Source of the DNA: Hyphococcus sp.
Lineage (GTDB): Bacteria > Pseudomonadota > Alphaproteobacteria > Caulobacterales > Parvularculaceae
Length of the DNA stretch: 64,000 nt
Reading direction: 5' to 3'
Assembly: GCA_021776415.1 (NCBI GenBank)
Contig: JAJFFY010000057.1
Span: 95,190-159,189, forward strand
In this document: positions 36,123 to 44,101 of the stretch, in pieces
Position numbering within the stretch: the stretch's first letter is position 1
How the letters are laid out: each line of letters opens with the position of its first letter
Position numbers and translations under genes: made by a program
The notes under the pieces: model-generated
Databases searched by the model: none
What the model saw: only the letters and a program-made list of their open reading frames with translations
Told to the model about the DNA's origin: nothing

Positions 36123-36494
36123 ATGTGTCCCGATCGTAAACAAAAGCTTAACGCGGCTGGCCAAATTTTAGCGGCCTGGTTGATGATAGGCGCGCCGGCT
36201 TTCGCCGCCGCTGATGTCGTTCCAGAGCCGCGTGAGGGATCGGCGGGCGGTGTCGTTGTTGGCGCGGGGGGTGGGGGCATTACCGACCGTGCTTATGTCA
36301 CCGCCCCGCCGAACTATCTCTATGTTGTTGAGCGCGAGCGCGGCAGCTTTCTTGATTGCGGCGAGGGCCAGGAGATGCGCTCGACCGACGCCGACGGACG
36401 TGATCTGGCGACGCTACGCTGCGGCGTGACGCTGACGGAAACCATCGTCATCCCCGCCGCTGCTTCAAGCGCGCGGATCATTGTGCACTACTGA
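36123..36494 (+). CDS. small secreted hypothetical protein
   Basis: 123 residues with a signal segment (residues about 10-30, ending APAFAAAD), then a Gly-rich stretch GGVVVGAGGGG and a body with two cysteines (LDCGEG, TLRCGV). No family recognised. The convergent neighbour, also secreted, overlaps its last 17 bases. A disulfide between the two Cys is plausible in the periplasm. Confidence 0.6.
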   Translation: MCPDRKQKLNAAGQILAAWLMIGAPAFAAADVVPEPREGSAGGVVVGAGGGGITDRAYVTAPPNYLYVVERERGSFLDCGEGQEMRSTDADGRDLATLRCGVTLTETIVIPAAASSARIIVHY

Positions 36495-36909
36495 TATTAA
36501 CGCGGGGCGAGATCAGACATTGATCGGTTTCAAATTCGCCGTCTTCTGTTGTGCGCACCGCGACCTTATAGGTCCGCCCATAATCAAACCTAACGCCGCA
36601 GCTTTTCTCACTTGTCGTGTGCCAGATGCGGGTGCGGCCTTGAATGTCATTGTCGCCGTCGCTTGATTTTGCGACATCCATAATCGTCGCCTGGCGATCA
36701 TTGATGGAGATGCGGTCGGGCGCGAGCGTGACCTCGGCGTCAACAATCAGGCCCTCAAGAATGATGAGGCCGGGCTCGCGCGCGACTGTGCAGGTGCATG
36801 TCTTTACCGGCGCTTTGCGCAAGACCGGCGGCGCAGTAAGCGCACCGTCCGCTGACTGAATGCCGAGGGCGGAGATGAAAAAAACAAAACTGGCGCTGAT
36901 ACTCAACAT
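36478..36909 (-). CDS. small secreted hypothetical protein
   Basis: 143 residues with a signal peptide (about 1-25). The mature part has paired cysteines (KTCTCTVA; KSCGV; DQCLI) and beta-strand-like alternation. The family is not recognised. It overlaps the convergent upstream gene's tail by 17 bases. Downstream direction leads away from a sulfurtransferase-like gene, which is 28 bases from its start on the same strand; the two may be expressed together. Confidence 0.6.
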   Translation of the reverse strand: MLSISASFVFFISALGIQSADGALTAPPVLRKAPVKTCTCTVAREPGLIILEGLIVDAEVTLAPDRISINDRQATIMDVAKSSDGDNDIQGRTRIWHTTSEKSCGVRFDYGRTYKVAVRTTEDGEFETDQCLISPRVNISSAQ

Positions 36910-36937
36910 CGAAAATCTGTTCCCGCTAAATCACAAA

Positions 36938-37519
36938 TTAAACCGGCGGTTCAGTGCGCGGCGTTTTGCTGGCGTCATGCAACAGCGTCATCGCCGGTTC
37001 ATGTCCGGAAATATCGTAGCCAGCCTCGGCGGCCTCGGAAATGATCAGATCAACCGGCTTGCCAAAGCGCGCCTCAGCATAAGAGCGCACCAAAATAGAG
37101 CGCGTACCGGAGCGGCAAAACGCTAGCACCGGACCGTCTTCAGCGTCGTTCATAGCGCTCTCAAAGGCGGTGGTGTGGTGCGGTGATATGCCAGTGCGGT
37201 CGACCGGAATATGGACGAAAGCGATGCCGGCGGCTTTTGCTGCGGCCTCGATGTCGGCGCTTTTGGGCTGGCCGGGCGCCTCGCCGTCGGGGCGATTATT
37301 GATGATCAATTTCACGCCCATCGCCACCGCCGCGTCGATGTCGTTAACGCTGATCTGCGGCGCGACCCAGAATTCATCGCTGACCTTTTTGAATTTATCA
37401 GACACTTGCATCTCCTCATGCGCCGCTGGTTGAGACGCTGCTATAGGCTCTTTCGCGGTCTGCGCCGCCATGGCGGGGGATGCAGCGAGCGCTAAAATTG
37501 CTATGGATAATTTTTCCAT
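36938..37519 (-). CDS. secreted TIGR01244/Blh-like phosphatase-fold protein
   Basis: 193 residues. The signal peptide is about 1-18. The core has the opening PQISVNDIDAAVAMGVKLI and NNRPDGEA and the phosphatase/sulfurtransferase P-loop CRSGTRS near residue 151. This is the family of beta-lactamase-hydrolase-like (Blh) and TIGR01244 proteins, probably dual-specificity-phosphatase-fold enzymes linked to sulfide or biofilm control. The catalytic cysteine, glycine and arginine are intact. It is divergent from a VOC protein gene. Confidence 0.8.
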   Translation of the reverse strand: MEKLSIAILALAASPAMAAQTAKEPIAASQPAAHEEMQVSDKFKKVSDEFWVAPQISVNDIDAAVAMGVKLIINNRPDGEAPGQPKSADIEAAAKAAGIAFVHIPVDRTGISPHHTTAFESAMNDAEDGPVLAFCRSGTRSILVRSYAEARFGKPVDLIISEAAEAGYDISGHEPAMTLLHDASKTPRTEPPV

Positions 37520-37597
37520 GGGCGTAATTTCGTCCTTCGCGGCCGCCGATGCAAGGGCTTATTGCTGCGCCCCGGCGGATTTAACAAAGGCTTTGCC

Positions 37598-38023
37598 ATG
37601 ACCACAAAACTGCAACCGTTTCATCTCGCGATCCCGGTTGATGATCTTGAACAAGCTGAAGCCTTCTATCGCGATGTAATCGGCTGCGGAACCGGGCGCC
37701 GGTCGGCGCGCTGGGTAGATTTAGATTTCTTCGGTCATCAACTGGTTATCCATCTGGCGCCCGAAGAATGCGCACGCGCGGCGACCAACGAGGTTGACGG
37801 AAAACAGGTTCCGGCACGGCATTTCGGGGTCGTGCTTGAGCGAGGCGACTGGCAATCTCTCGCCGACCGGCTTGGCGCGGCGAAGGTCGAATTCATTATC
37901 GAGCCGGGCATCCGGTTTGCGGGCGAGCCCGGTGAACAAGGCACGTTTTTCCTCACCGATCCGGCCGGCAATGCGCTCGAGTTCAAATATTTCGAAGATT
38001 TAGGCCAGCTGTTTGCGACGTGA
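37598..38023 (+). CDS. VOC-family (glyoxalase/dioxygenase fold) protein
   Basis: 141 residues from ATG 37598 (the frame is open 12 codons upstream, but without a start site of good quality). The fold is clear: FHLAIPVDDLEQAEAFYRD, LDFFGHQLVIHL, and FFLTDPAGNALEFKYF. The metal-binding His/Glu positions of VOC proteins are present. It resembles small glyoxalase-like or dioxygenase-like proteins; the substrate is unknown. Confidence 0.87.
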   Translation: MTTKLQPFHLAIPVDDLEQAEAFYRDVIGCGTGRRSARWVDLDFFGHQLVIHLAPEECARAATNEVDGKQVPARHFGVVLERGDWQSLADRLGAAKVEFIIEPGIRFAGEPGEQGTFFLTDPAGNALEFKYFEDLGQLFAT

Positions 38024-38045
38024 CGAGGTCCAGAGCAAAACCGCT

Positions 38046-38417
38046 TCATCCTGTGAAAGCCGCGTAGCCTGTAATTGCTGCGATGGGCAAAAACAAAACC
38101 CATGACAGATGTGCGCCGCGCGACAAACCCAGCGCCGCGACGCCGCTAATCGCAAATACTGCCGCGACCATCCACAGGAAGGCTTTGGCGGCATGGTCCG
38201 GCGTGAAATGCAGATAGATCAACATTGCCGCAAGCCCCCACCAGGTCAGGGTTGCGATATGCCATCCGACAAGAAGCGTCAGTTTGGTATTCTTCAAGCT
38301 GCCGAGAATGACCGGCAAGCCTTCCATGCGCAGGATTGGCGCGATCAACCTTCTGCCTCCGAGGGCCGAATGCATGACGCCGACAAGGATGGTCAGAAGG
38401 GCGGCAATGAGAAGCAT
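38046..38417 (-). CDS. small integral membrane protein, paralogue of next gene
   Basis: 123 residues with four predicted transmembrane segments. The phrases VMHSALGGRRLIAPIL and LVGWHIATLTWW parallel phrases in the upstream gene (IHTFAGGKAVARPLL; NYYCWHITTVV), so the two are paralogues, nine bases apart on the minus strand. Function unknown. Controlled with its partner by a divergent TetR gene through a perfect palindrome. Confidence 0.72.
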   Translation of the reverse strand: MLLIAALLTILVGVMHSALGGRRLIAPILRMEGLPVILGSLKNTKLTLLVGWHIATLTWWGLAAMLIYLHFTPDHAAKAFLWMVAAVFAISGVAALGLSRGAHLSWVLFLPIAAITGYAAFTG

Positions 38418-38426
38418 GATGTCTCC

Positions 38427-38804
38427 TTAAAGTTCGGCGAAGAAGGCGAGCCAACCGAAGACGGATATGACGGCGAACAACGAGGTCGACGGAAACTGCA
38501 GCGGATTAACGCCGGCTTTGACAGCGACGCCGGCGCTAAGCAGGGCAAGAACGGTCGTGAGCGACGACAGGGCGATGATGATCTCCGCCTGCGGGGCGGT
38601 TAAGGCGAGCCAGACAAACATCGCAGCAAGGAAAGCGATCACCACCGTGGTGATGTGCCAGCAATAATAGTTCAGCCATTTCGATGCTATTGGCAGGCTT
38701 TCATCGGCCAGGAGAGGACGGGCGACAGCCTTGCCGCCGGCGAAAGTGTGTATGGCGAATGTTACGGCCGCGCTTGCCGCGGCGCCCCAGAGGAATAAAC
38801 TCAT
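38427..38804 (-). CDS. small integral membrane protein, paralogue of previous gene
   Basis: 125 residues, four predicted transmembrane segments. The conserved histidine in IHTFAGG and the WHI motif in NYYCWHITT recur in the paralogue 38046-38417. The gene starts at 38804, eleven bases from a perfect dyad that ends 13 bases before the divergent TetR gene, so repression by that regulator is likely. Function unknown. Confidence 0.72.
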   Translation of the reverse strand: MSLFLWGAAASAAVTFAIHTFAGGKAVARPLLADESLPIASKWLNYYCWHITTVVIAFLAAMFVWLALTAPQAEIIIALSSLTTVLALLSAGVAVKAGVNPLQFPSTSLFAVISVFGWLAFFAEL

Positions 38805-38814
38805 AATAAGCCTT

Positions 38815-38836
38815 TACTAGAATATTTGTTCTAGTA
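38815..38836. promoter_or_regulatory. perfect 8-bp inverted repeat, TetR operator candidate
   Basis: TACTAGAA (38815-38822) and TTCTAGTA (38829-38836) are exact inverted arms with a 6-base spacer. The site occupies the middle of the 44-base gap between the divergent membrane-protein pair and the TetR gene, so a dimer bound here would cover both promoters. Confidence 0.78.
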
Positions 38837-38848
38837 TATGCATTCTGC

Positions 38849-39412
38849 ATGGGCAGACTGTCAACAGTTCGCGACGATCAGGTGTTTTCAGTGGTCGGCG
38901 CGCGCCTTGCTGGGGACGGTGCGATCACTTTGCAGACTGTCGTCGACGATACGGGCGTTTCCGTCGGTTCGCTCTATCATCGCTATGGCTCGCGCGAAGC
39001 TCTTCTGGCGCTGACCTGGCTTGATGCTGTGAGGGCGTTTCAGACGTGTTTTTTGACTGCGCTCGAATCTGGAGGCGATGACGCTGGCGAGCGCGCGGCG
39101 CTGGCGACGCCGCGCTTCTGCAGGAGCGATCATCAGCGCGCAATCGTGCTATCGTGTTGCCGCCCTGCCGAGTTTTTTTCGCCGGCAACACCCCAACATC
39201 TGCAAAAAGAAATCAGCAACGTGAACAAGGCCGCCGCCGCCGCCATTCGGCGTTACGCCAAGTGCTCGGGCTATTCGCTTGAGGCGTGCAGGTTGGGGCT
39301 GATCGCATTTCCCCTCGGGGCTGTCAGGCTCTACCTACCGGCGCGCCCCGTACCGCAAGCGCTTGATGAGTATATCTCTGCGGCGTTCTGGTCGGCAGTG
39401 GAGACCGGGTAA
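38849..39412 (+). CDS. TetR-family transcriptional regulator
   Basis: 187 residues. The helix-turn-helix (about 22-50) contains TLQTVVDDTGVSVGSLYHRYGSREAL. The C-terminal ligand domain includes several cysteines (CRSD, SCCRP, AKCSG). The start lacks a clear ribosome site and may be leaderless. Its last 46 codons are repeated 753 bases downstream as a fragment. Divergent from the paralogous membrane protein pair, which it likely represses. Confidence 0.85.
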   Translation: MGRLSTVRDDQVFSVVGARLAGDGAITLQTVVDDTGVSVGSLYHRYGSREALLALTWLDAVRAFQTCFLTALESGGDDAGERAALATPRFCRSDHQRAIVLSCCRPAEFFSPATPQHLQKEISNVNKAAAAAIRRYAKCSGYSLEACRLGLIAFPLGAVRLYLPARPVPQALDEYISAAFWSAVETG

Positions 39413-39422
39413 GGGGGCAACC

Positions 39423-39893
39423 TTAAACCTCATCAGCAGCCTTCCATCCTAGGTCGGTTAGCGCCCACACCCCGAGGGGCGTTTCTGAGACAGGTTTCAA
39501 AAGTCCTTCTTCGCGCATGACGCGAACTTCCCATTCCGCACTCTTCTCCCACCTAACTGTGCCTGAACTAATATCAGCCTTGTCATACTCAGTTAGCTGA
39601 TTGTCCATTATGTTCTCTAATTCCTTCAGGGCGCTACTGCGGTGTATTTTCCCGCCATGTTCTTTGAGAATCTCAAGAAGCGGGCGCCGAAATTCTTTCT
39701 GGTGTGTTTTGATTGAGGTTCCATCGGCCACCAAGTGCCTGGTTGATTTCTTATTCTTGCTGACTTTTGCATGTGCAGTGTCTTCGAGGCCCGAAATCCT
39801 CCTTAAGACGGAGTTTGGTGTGTCCTCGAGAGGGCGTGCATGGGATTGCAGCCATTTGTAGACCTCATCGTCGATCCGAATTGTGGGGGCCAT
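39423..39893 (-). CDS. RHH plus Mrr-N-type winged-helix protein
   Basis: 156 residues. An N-terminal SeqA-N/RHH-like segment (TIRIDDEVYKWLQSHARPLEDTPNSVLRR, residues about 4-32) is joined by a basic linker to an Mrr N-terminal-like winged helix (RRPLLEILKEHGGKIHRSSAL to LTDLGWKAADEV, about 69-155), common in defence-associated and regulatory proteins. It is AT-richer than its neighbours. AGGA precedes ATG 39893. A TAGTGT operator cluster lies just upstream, suggesting autoregulation. Confidence 0.72.
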   Translation of the reverse strand: MAPTIRIDDEVYKWLQSHARPLEDTPNSVLRRISGLEDTAHAKVSKNKKSTRHLVADGTSIKTHQKEFRRPLLEILKEHGGKIHRSSALKELENIMDNQLTEYDKADISSGTVRWEKSAEWEVRVMREEGLLKPVSETPLGVWALTDLGWKAADEV

Positions 39894-39916
39894 AATGAAT
39901 TCCTGTGTAAGTATTA

Positions 39917-39937
39917 TAGTGTCATAGTGTTACACTA
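39917..39937 (-). promoter_or_regulatory. TAGTGT operator cluster
   Basis: TAGTGT occurs at 39917-39922 and 39925-39930. The second copy and ACACTA (39932-39937) form the perfect 13-base palindrome TAGTGTTACACTA. Eight-base phasing of half sites is usual for ribbon-helix-helix repressors. It lies 24-44 bases upstream of the RHH/Mrr-N start. Confidence 0.65.
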
Positions 39938-40026
39938 CAGATAGTTTTTTGTCAAGCGTCAATGAGTGTGACTGATCAGCTTTTGATGAAGATGAAGGGG
40001 CCTTCGCAGGTGTTGCCATCCGGCCT

Positions 40027-40165
40027 TTCGCTGGAAGCTTGCAGGTTGGGGCTGATCGCATTTCCCCTCGGGGCCGTCCGGCTCTACCTTCCTTCTCGTC
40101 TGCCGCCGCAAGCGCTTGATGAGTATATCTCTGCGGCGTTCTGGTCGGCGGTGGAAACAGGGTAA
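40027..40165 (+). pseudogene. TetR-family C-terminal remnant
   Basis: The last 45 codons of a second TetR gene, homologous to the upstream TetR tail (EACRLGLIAFPLGAVRLYLP). No start or DNA-binding domain precedes it; the upstream bases are unrelated. Confidence 0.75.
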
Positions 40166-40329
40166 GCTCGTTGATATCTTCGAAGCGATCTCGCTAGTCG
40201 TAAGTTTCCGCCATGCGGTCCGGCTCATATTCATTCTGCTTGTCGAACGCGAGCGGTTTCATCCGTCTGTTGATGGCGCGGGGATTGTCCCGCCCAAACT
40301 TTGTTCCATCATTCAGTGAGGAGATATCT

Positions 40330-40641
40330 ATGCCGAAATTTTTGTTTGTTTACCATGGCGGAAAGAAACCAGAGGCGCCCGAGGAAGTTGAAAAAATCAT
40401 GGCCCAATGGGGCGCATGGGCTGCAAAAATAGGCTCGGCCGTTGTCGATGGCGGCAATCCGGTAGGCCCGTCAAAAACCGTCTTCAAAACCCGTCTTGCC
40501 GATGATGGCGGCGCCAACCCGGCTTCCGGCTACGGGCTGTTTTCCGCAGCCAATATGGATGCCGCGATCGCGATGGCGAAAGGCTGTCCGATCCTGGAGG
40601 CCGGCGGCAATGTCGAGGTGGCTGAAACCATTGATATGTGA
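40330..40641 (+). CDS. YCII-related domain protein
   Basis: 103 residues from ATG 40330, which has a GAGGAG site 7 bases upstream; the longer open frame is ignored. It contains MPKFLFVYHGG, MAQWGAWAAKIGSAVVDGG and the terminal AMAKGCPILEAGGNVEVAET, the small alpha-beta barrel of the YCII/DGPF family. Its role is often unknown, linked to sigma factor or catabolic neighbours. It is 107 bases upstream of a GFA-family gene. Confidence 0.83.
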   Translation: MPKFLFVYHGGKKPEAPEEVEKIMAQWGAWAAKIGSAVVDGGNPVGPSKTVFKTRLADDGGANPASGYGLFSAANMDAAIAMAKGCPILEAGGNVEVAETIDM

Positions 40642-40748
40642 GCCGCTTGTTGCAAACAACACCAAACTGCGCTGCCGAAGAAGCGGCGTGGTTTGGCGTC
40701 TGTTGCGGCGGGGGCTACAAATAATACAAACCAGTTACGGAGAAAGCC

Positions 40749-41123
40749 ATGTCATCGACGCAAACTGGTGGTTGTCTGTGCAAAAAAACCCGTTATGAGA
40801 CCGACAAAGAAACGGTGCACGCCATTCAGTGCTACTGCCGCGATTGCCAACACATGTCGGGTGGTGGTCACGCACCCCAATTTGCCGTCAAGCGCGCCAC
40901 GGTTTCCAAGTCAGGCCCAATAAAAATCTTTCGTCTTAAATCGGATGCGGGAAATGACGTGGAGCTTGGGTTTTGCGGTGAATGTGGATCGCCAATCTAT
41001 AAAACGACTACGGCCGCGCCGGAATTGATGTTTTTCTTTGTCGGCTCGCTTGATGATCCTGCGGCCTTTGGCGTCGCGCACAAAGTCTATGAAGGCAGCC
41101 GGCAACCGTGGGACAAGAGTTGA
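40749..41123 (+). CDS. GFA-family zinc protein (formaldehyde-activating/CENP-V-like)
   Basis: 124 residues. The zinc-binding CxC and CxxC positions are visible (GGCLCKKTRYE, QCYCRDCQHM, FCGECGSPIY). GFA-family proteins include glutathione-dependent formaldehyde-activating enzymes and CENP-V-like glutathione-dependent proteins; most members are not biochemically defined. It probably binds zinc and may act on glutathione adducts. Confidence 0.85.
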   Translation: MSSTQTGGCLCKKTRYETDKETVHAIQCYCRDCQHMSGGGHAPQFAVKRATVSKSGPIKIFRLKSDAGNDVELGFCGECGSPIYKTTTAAPELMFFFVGSLDDPAAFGVAHKVYEGSRQPWDKS

Positions 41124-41160
41124 GGCTCTATTTGTAATCAAACTTTGCAGCCGCTTGTGC

Positions 41161-41466
41161 CTACTGGTTAAAAAACATCTTGTAATTTTGCGAGTGCTCT
41201 TCTTTTTCCAATAGATATCGGTCGTCTTCGGGATAGTATTTCGCCTTGTCAGGATCGTCGCCGGCAAAGCGGGTGACGGCGGCCATGTCGTCCCAATGGG
41301 TTATGAGCAGAAAATGCGCGATGTCTCCTTCATTGCGGCGCAGGAAGTAGAGCTTTTGCAAACCTTCCACCGATCCGTAATCCGGCGCCGCGCGGTCTTT
41401 CATAAACTGCTCATAGGCGTCGCCATCTGACAGTTTTGTGCGCCCGTGCCATAGTCTTACGATCAT
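41161..41466 (-). CDS. antibiotic-biosynthesis-monooxygenase-like (ABM) small protein
   Basis: 101 residues with the dimeric alpha-beta-barrel pattern: IVRLWHGRTKLSDGDAYEQF, LQKLYFLRRNEGDI and FLLITHWDDMAAVTRFAGDD. Such proteins are heme-degrading or quinone oxygenases, or YdhR-like. The catalytic residues are not certain. It is convergent with the GFA gene. Confidence 0.82.
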   Translation of the reverse strand: MIVRLWHGRTKLSDGDAYEQFMKDRAAPDYGSVEGLQKLYFLRRNEGDIAHFLLITHWDDMAAVTRFAGDDPDKAKYYPEDDRYLLEKEEHSQNYKMFFNQ

Positions 41467-41611
41467 CGCTCCGCCTCCTGATCAGTTTTGCAAAACCATA
41501 GGAGCGTGCGGTGGGTGAGCGCAAGTTTTCAGCAAGGCGCCGAATTGCGCTGCATACCTAAACACAGCGCTCGGCGCTCATCGGGCTTCGGGCCGTAATC
41601 ATCTTCGCGCT

Positions 41612-41719
41612 TTAATCGTCGTCGCCGATATCGCCAAGGGAGCGGATCACGATCCAGATATTCCAGAGCACGAACACCATCAGCCCGAAAAAAAGTACGA
41701 ACTGTAAAAAGGCCATCAT
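41612..41719 (-). CDS. 35-residue single-span membrane protein candidate
   Basis: ATG 41719 begins a 35-residue frame: MMAFLQFVLFFGLMVFVLW and then NIWIVIRSLGDIGDDD. One hydrophobic helix is followed by a short acidic tail. It lies in an otherwise empty region between the amidohydrolase and ABM genes. No strong ribosome site precedes it, so the call rests on hydrophobicity and the terminal stop. It could be a small regulatory membrane protein. Confidence 0.4.
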   Translation of the reverse strand: MMAFLQFVLFFGLMVFVLWNIWIVIRSLGDIGDDD

Positions 41720-41853
41720 GACGCTTAGATGGGGAGGGGCATGGCGGCAGGCAATGCGCTGACCGCCTGAAAATACAACGATCACGGGAAAAGTGAACGG
41801 TGTTGCAAGCCGTACGGGGCCTCGTGGCGGCGTCTCCCAGGGATCGGCGGCCC

Positions 41854-43542
41854 TTATTTCTCCGCGCGATAGATGATCTCGCCATCGACCACGGTCATCA
41901 CCGGCGTTGCCGAGAGGATTTCAGCCTCTGGTATGGTCATGATGTCTTTAGCGAAGACGGTGAAATCGGCGCGCTTGCCGGGCTCGATTGTGCCGAGGGT
42001 GTGTTCCTGAAACGATGCGTAGGCCGGCCACGCCGTGAACATTTTCAGCGCTTGCGCGCGCGTCACCGCCTCGTCCGGGCGCCAATCTTCGGTTTGCGTC
42101 CCATCCAGGCCGCGCCGAGCGACGGCGGCGTAGAACTCAATCAACGGATCGCCGCGCTCGACCGGCGCGTCAGAACCGGCGGCGATGATGACGCCGGCGT
42201 CGATCAGCGAGCGCCATGCATAGGCGCCGTCAAGACGGTTCGGACCCAGACGGTCTGGCGCGAAATAAAGATCGCCGATGGCGTGGCTCGGCTGCATCGA
42301 AGCGATCACCGACAGATCGGCAAAGCGCTGAATATCTTCCGTGTGAAGAATTTGCGCATGTTCAATGCGCCAGCGAAGATCGTTCGCCTCAGGGTTGGCG
42401 GCGAAAGCCTCAGCGTACCAGTCGAGCAACAGTCTGTTGGCTTCATCGCCAATGGCGTGGGTGTTGATCTGCACGCCGCCGGCAATGGCGCGATTGAATA
42501 TATCGAGCGCATCTTGGCGCCGCATCAACGCCAACCCGCTGGTCTCCGGCTGGTCGCTGTAAGGCTCGGTAAGCAGCGCGCCGCGCGAGCCGAGGGCGCC
42601 GTCCATATAGAGTTTGACCGCTCTGGTGAGGATGCGGCCATTGTTGCTCGCTTGCGGCCCATTCGCGGCAAGAGCGTCAAGACCTGGCTCGTCAACTGAA
42701 TTATAGACGCGGATATCAACCGTTCCGTCTTCTGACAACGCCGTGATCATATTAGCGTTTGCTGGCTCGACCGACATATTGTGGAGGCCAGTCCATCCGT
42801 AGGCGGCGTAGACTTTCGACGCTGTGGCGTAGGCCTGGCGTTTGGTTTCCTCGCCCGGCGTCTCAATCAGTGCGGCGACAAGGCCCATGGCGTTATCGAC
42901 CAAAATCCCGGTGGCGCGGCCCGCCGCATCGCGCACAATGCGCCCGCCATCGGGGTCGGCGGTGGCGTCGTCAATCCCGGCGGCCTCTAGCGCTGCGGTG
43001 TTGGCGACCAGCGCATGGCCGTCGGCGCGGCGCAAAATCACCGGATTGTCCGGGCTCGCCGGGTCGAGATCGTCGCGGGTCGGCATGCGCGCCTCTGGCC
43101 AGCCGGTCTCAATCCAGCCGCGGCCATAGACCGTCTCGCCTTGTTCAGCATCCTGAACAGTCTCGGTCAGGATCGCGACAAGCGCTTCAATCGATCTGAC
43201 GCCTTCGAGATTGAGCGTCAGCTCGCGCATGCCGATGCCGAGGAAATGCGCATGGGAATCGGTAAAGCCCGGATACATCGCCGCGCCTTCAAGGTTGACG
43301 ATCACAGCATCGTCGCCGGCGCTCTCTTCGATCAAGGCCCTTGTGCCGACGCCGAGAATAACCCCGTCGGCAACCGCCACCGCTTCGGCGGTCGGCGCTT
43401 CATCAAGCCCGGTGTAAATCATCCCGCCGGTGAAGATGGTCACAGGCGCATCACTCGCGGCGTCGGCGGGTTTGTCCGCGCCGCCGCAGGCGGTGAGTGC
43501 GAGCGCGAGTAAAGCGACGGCGGGCAGTCTAAGATCGATCAT
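41854..43542 (-). CDS. amidohydrolase lipoprotein, YtcJ-like
   Basis: 562 residues from ATG 43542 (AGGAG site); nine upstream in-frame codons are ignored. The lipobox LTAC within LLALALTACGG near residue 20 predicts an outer-envelope lipoprotein. The metal-dependent amidohydrolase fold of the YtcJ family is clear: PGFTDSHAHFLGIG, DEANRLLLDWYAEAF, RIEHAQILH and SDAPVERGDPL. The substrate is unknown; members act on amides or carbamates. It is followed at its 3' end by the small ORF. Confidence 0.88.
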   Translation of the reverse strand: MIDLRLPAVALLALALTACGGADKPADAASDAPVTIFTGGMIYTGLDEAPTAEAVAVADGVILGVGTRALIEESAGDDAVIVNLEGAAMYPGFTDSHAHFLGIGMRELTLNLEGVRSIEALVAILTETVQDAEQGETVYGRGWIETGWPEARMPTRDDLDPASPDNPVILRRADGHALVANTAALEAAGIDDATADPDGGRIVRDAAGRATGILVDNAMGLVAALIETPGEETKRQAYATASKVYAAYGWTGLHNMSVEPANANMITALSEDGTVDIRVYNSVDEPGLDALAANGPQASNNGRILTRAVKLYMDGALGSRGALLTEPYSDQPETSGLALMRRQDALDIFNRAIAGGVQINTHAIGDEANRLLLDWYAEAFAANPEANDLRWRIEHAQILHTEDIQRFADLSVIASMQPSHAIGDLYFAPDRLGPNRLDGAYAWRSLIDAGVIIAAGSDAPVERGDPLIEFYAAVARRGLDGTQTEDWRPDEAVTRAQALKMFTAWPAYASFQEHTLGTIEPGKRADFTVFAKDIMTIPEAEILSATPVMTVVDGEIIYRAEK

Positions 43543-43711
43543 GGCGGGGCTCCTGCGGGCGGCGAACATGCGCGTTTTAATAGCTAGGCTTTGGTATCGT
43601 TGCGCGCCCGCGCGAGCAAGGCGTAGGCGCCGGCTGCAGCCGCATGGAGTAGTGAGCCAGCGCGGCGGCGATCAACTTATTGTGTTTATTGTGTATCCGA
43701 ATAAAGAAAAA

Positions 43712-43788
43712 TGGTCGGAGTGGGGTGATTCGAACACCCGGCCCCTGCCTCCCGAAGGCAGTGCTCTACCAGGCTGAGCTACACTCCG
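43712..43788 (-). tRNA. tRNA-Pro (CGG anticodon)
   Basis: The minus strand folds as a cloverleaf: acceptor CGGAGTG/CACTCCG, D stem GCTC/GAGC, anticodon stem CTGCC/GGCAG with loop TTCGGGA, and T stem GGGTG/CACCC with TTCGAAT. The anticodon is CGG, giving proline for CCG. The 3' CCA is encoded. Confidence 0.95.
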
Positions 43789-44026
43789 ACATGGGTCAGT
43801 TTTGGTAGTGGGGGCGCTTGCTATAGCCGCCGATTTGGCGATGTGCAATGACGGTTAGATGGGCTGATGATGGAGCGGCGGCCGCGCTTTCGCCACTGTG
43901 ATCGAGAGATTGATATTTTTCACGACCGGCCCCATTGCAAGGCGTGGTGGAAAGCGCTATTTCCCCGCACCCATCGGCGTTTGGGGCCTTGCTCAAAAAC
44001 GCTGGAAGCGAGTAAAATTGCGTTAT

Positions 44027-44101
44027 TGGGGCGTCGCCAAGTGGTAAGGCATCGGTTTTTGGTATCGACATTCCCAGGTTCGAATCCTGGCGCCCCAGCC
44101 A
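44027..44101 (+). tRNA. tRNA-Gln (TTG anticodon)
   Basis: Cloverleaf on the plus strand: acceptor TGGGGCG/CGCCCCA, D arm GCC...GGC, anticodon stem TCGGT/ATCGA with loop TTTTGGT, T stem CCAGG/CCTGG with TTCGAAT. The anticodon is TTG (reads CAA). CCA is encoded at the 3' end. Confidence 0.95.

Larger units (their letters stand above)
39274..40165 (+). repeat. direct repeat of TetR 3' end flanking a wHTH gene
   Basis: Positions 39274-39412 and 40027-40165 are the same 139 bases with about 80-87% identity and no indels. Both encode LGLIAFPLGAVRLYLP..., and QALDEYISAAFWSAVETG before TAA. The spacing is exactly 753 bases, enclosing the RHH/Mrr-N gene. Confidence 0.85.

Noticed and set aside
41529..41885. 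118-codon minus-strand frame near the amidohydrolase 3' end
   Set aside because: Arg-rich, no motif, overlaps the amidohydrolase end and the better-supported 35-residue frame.
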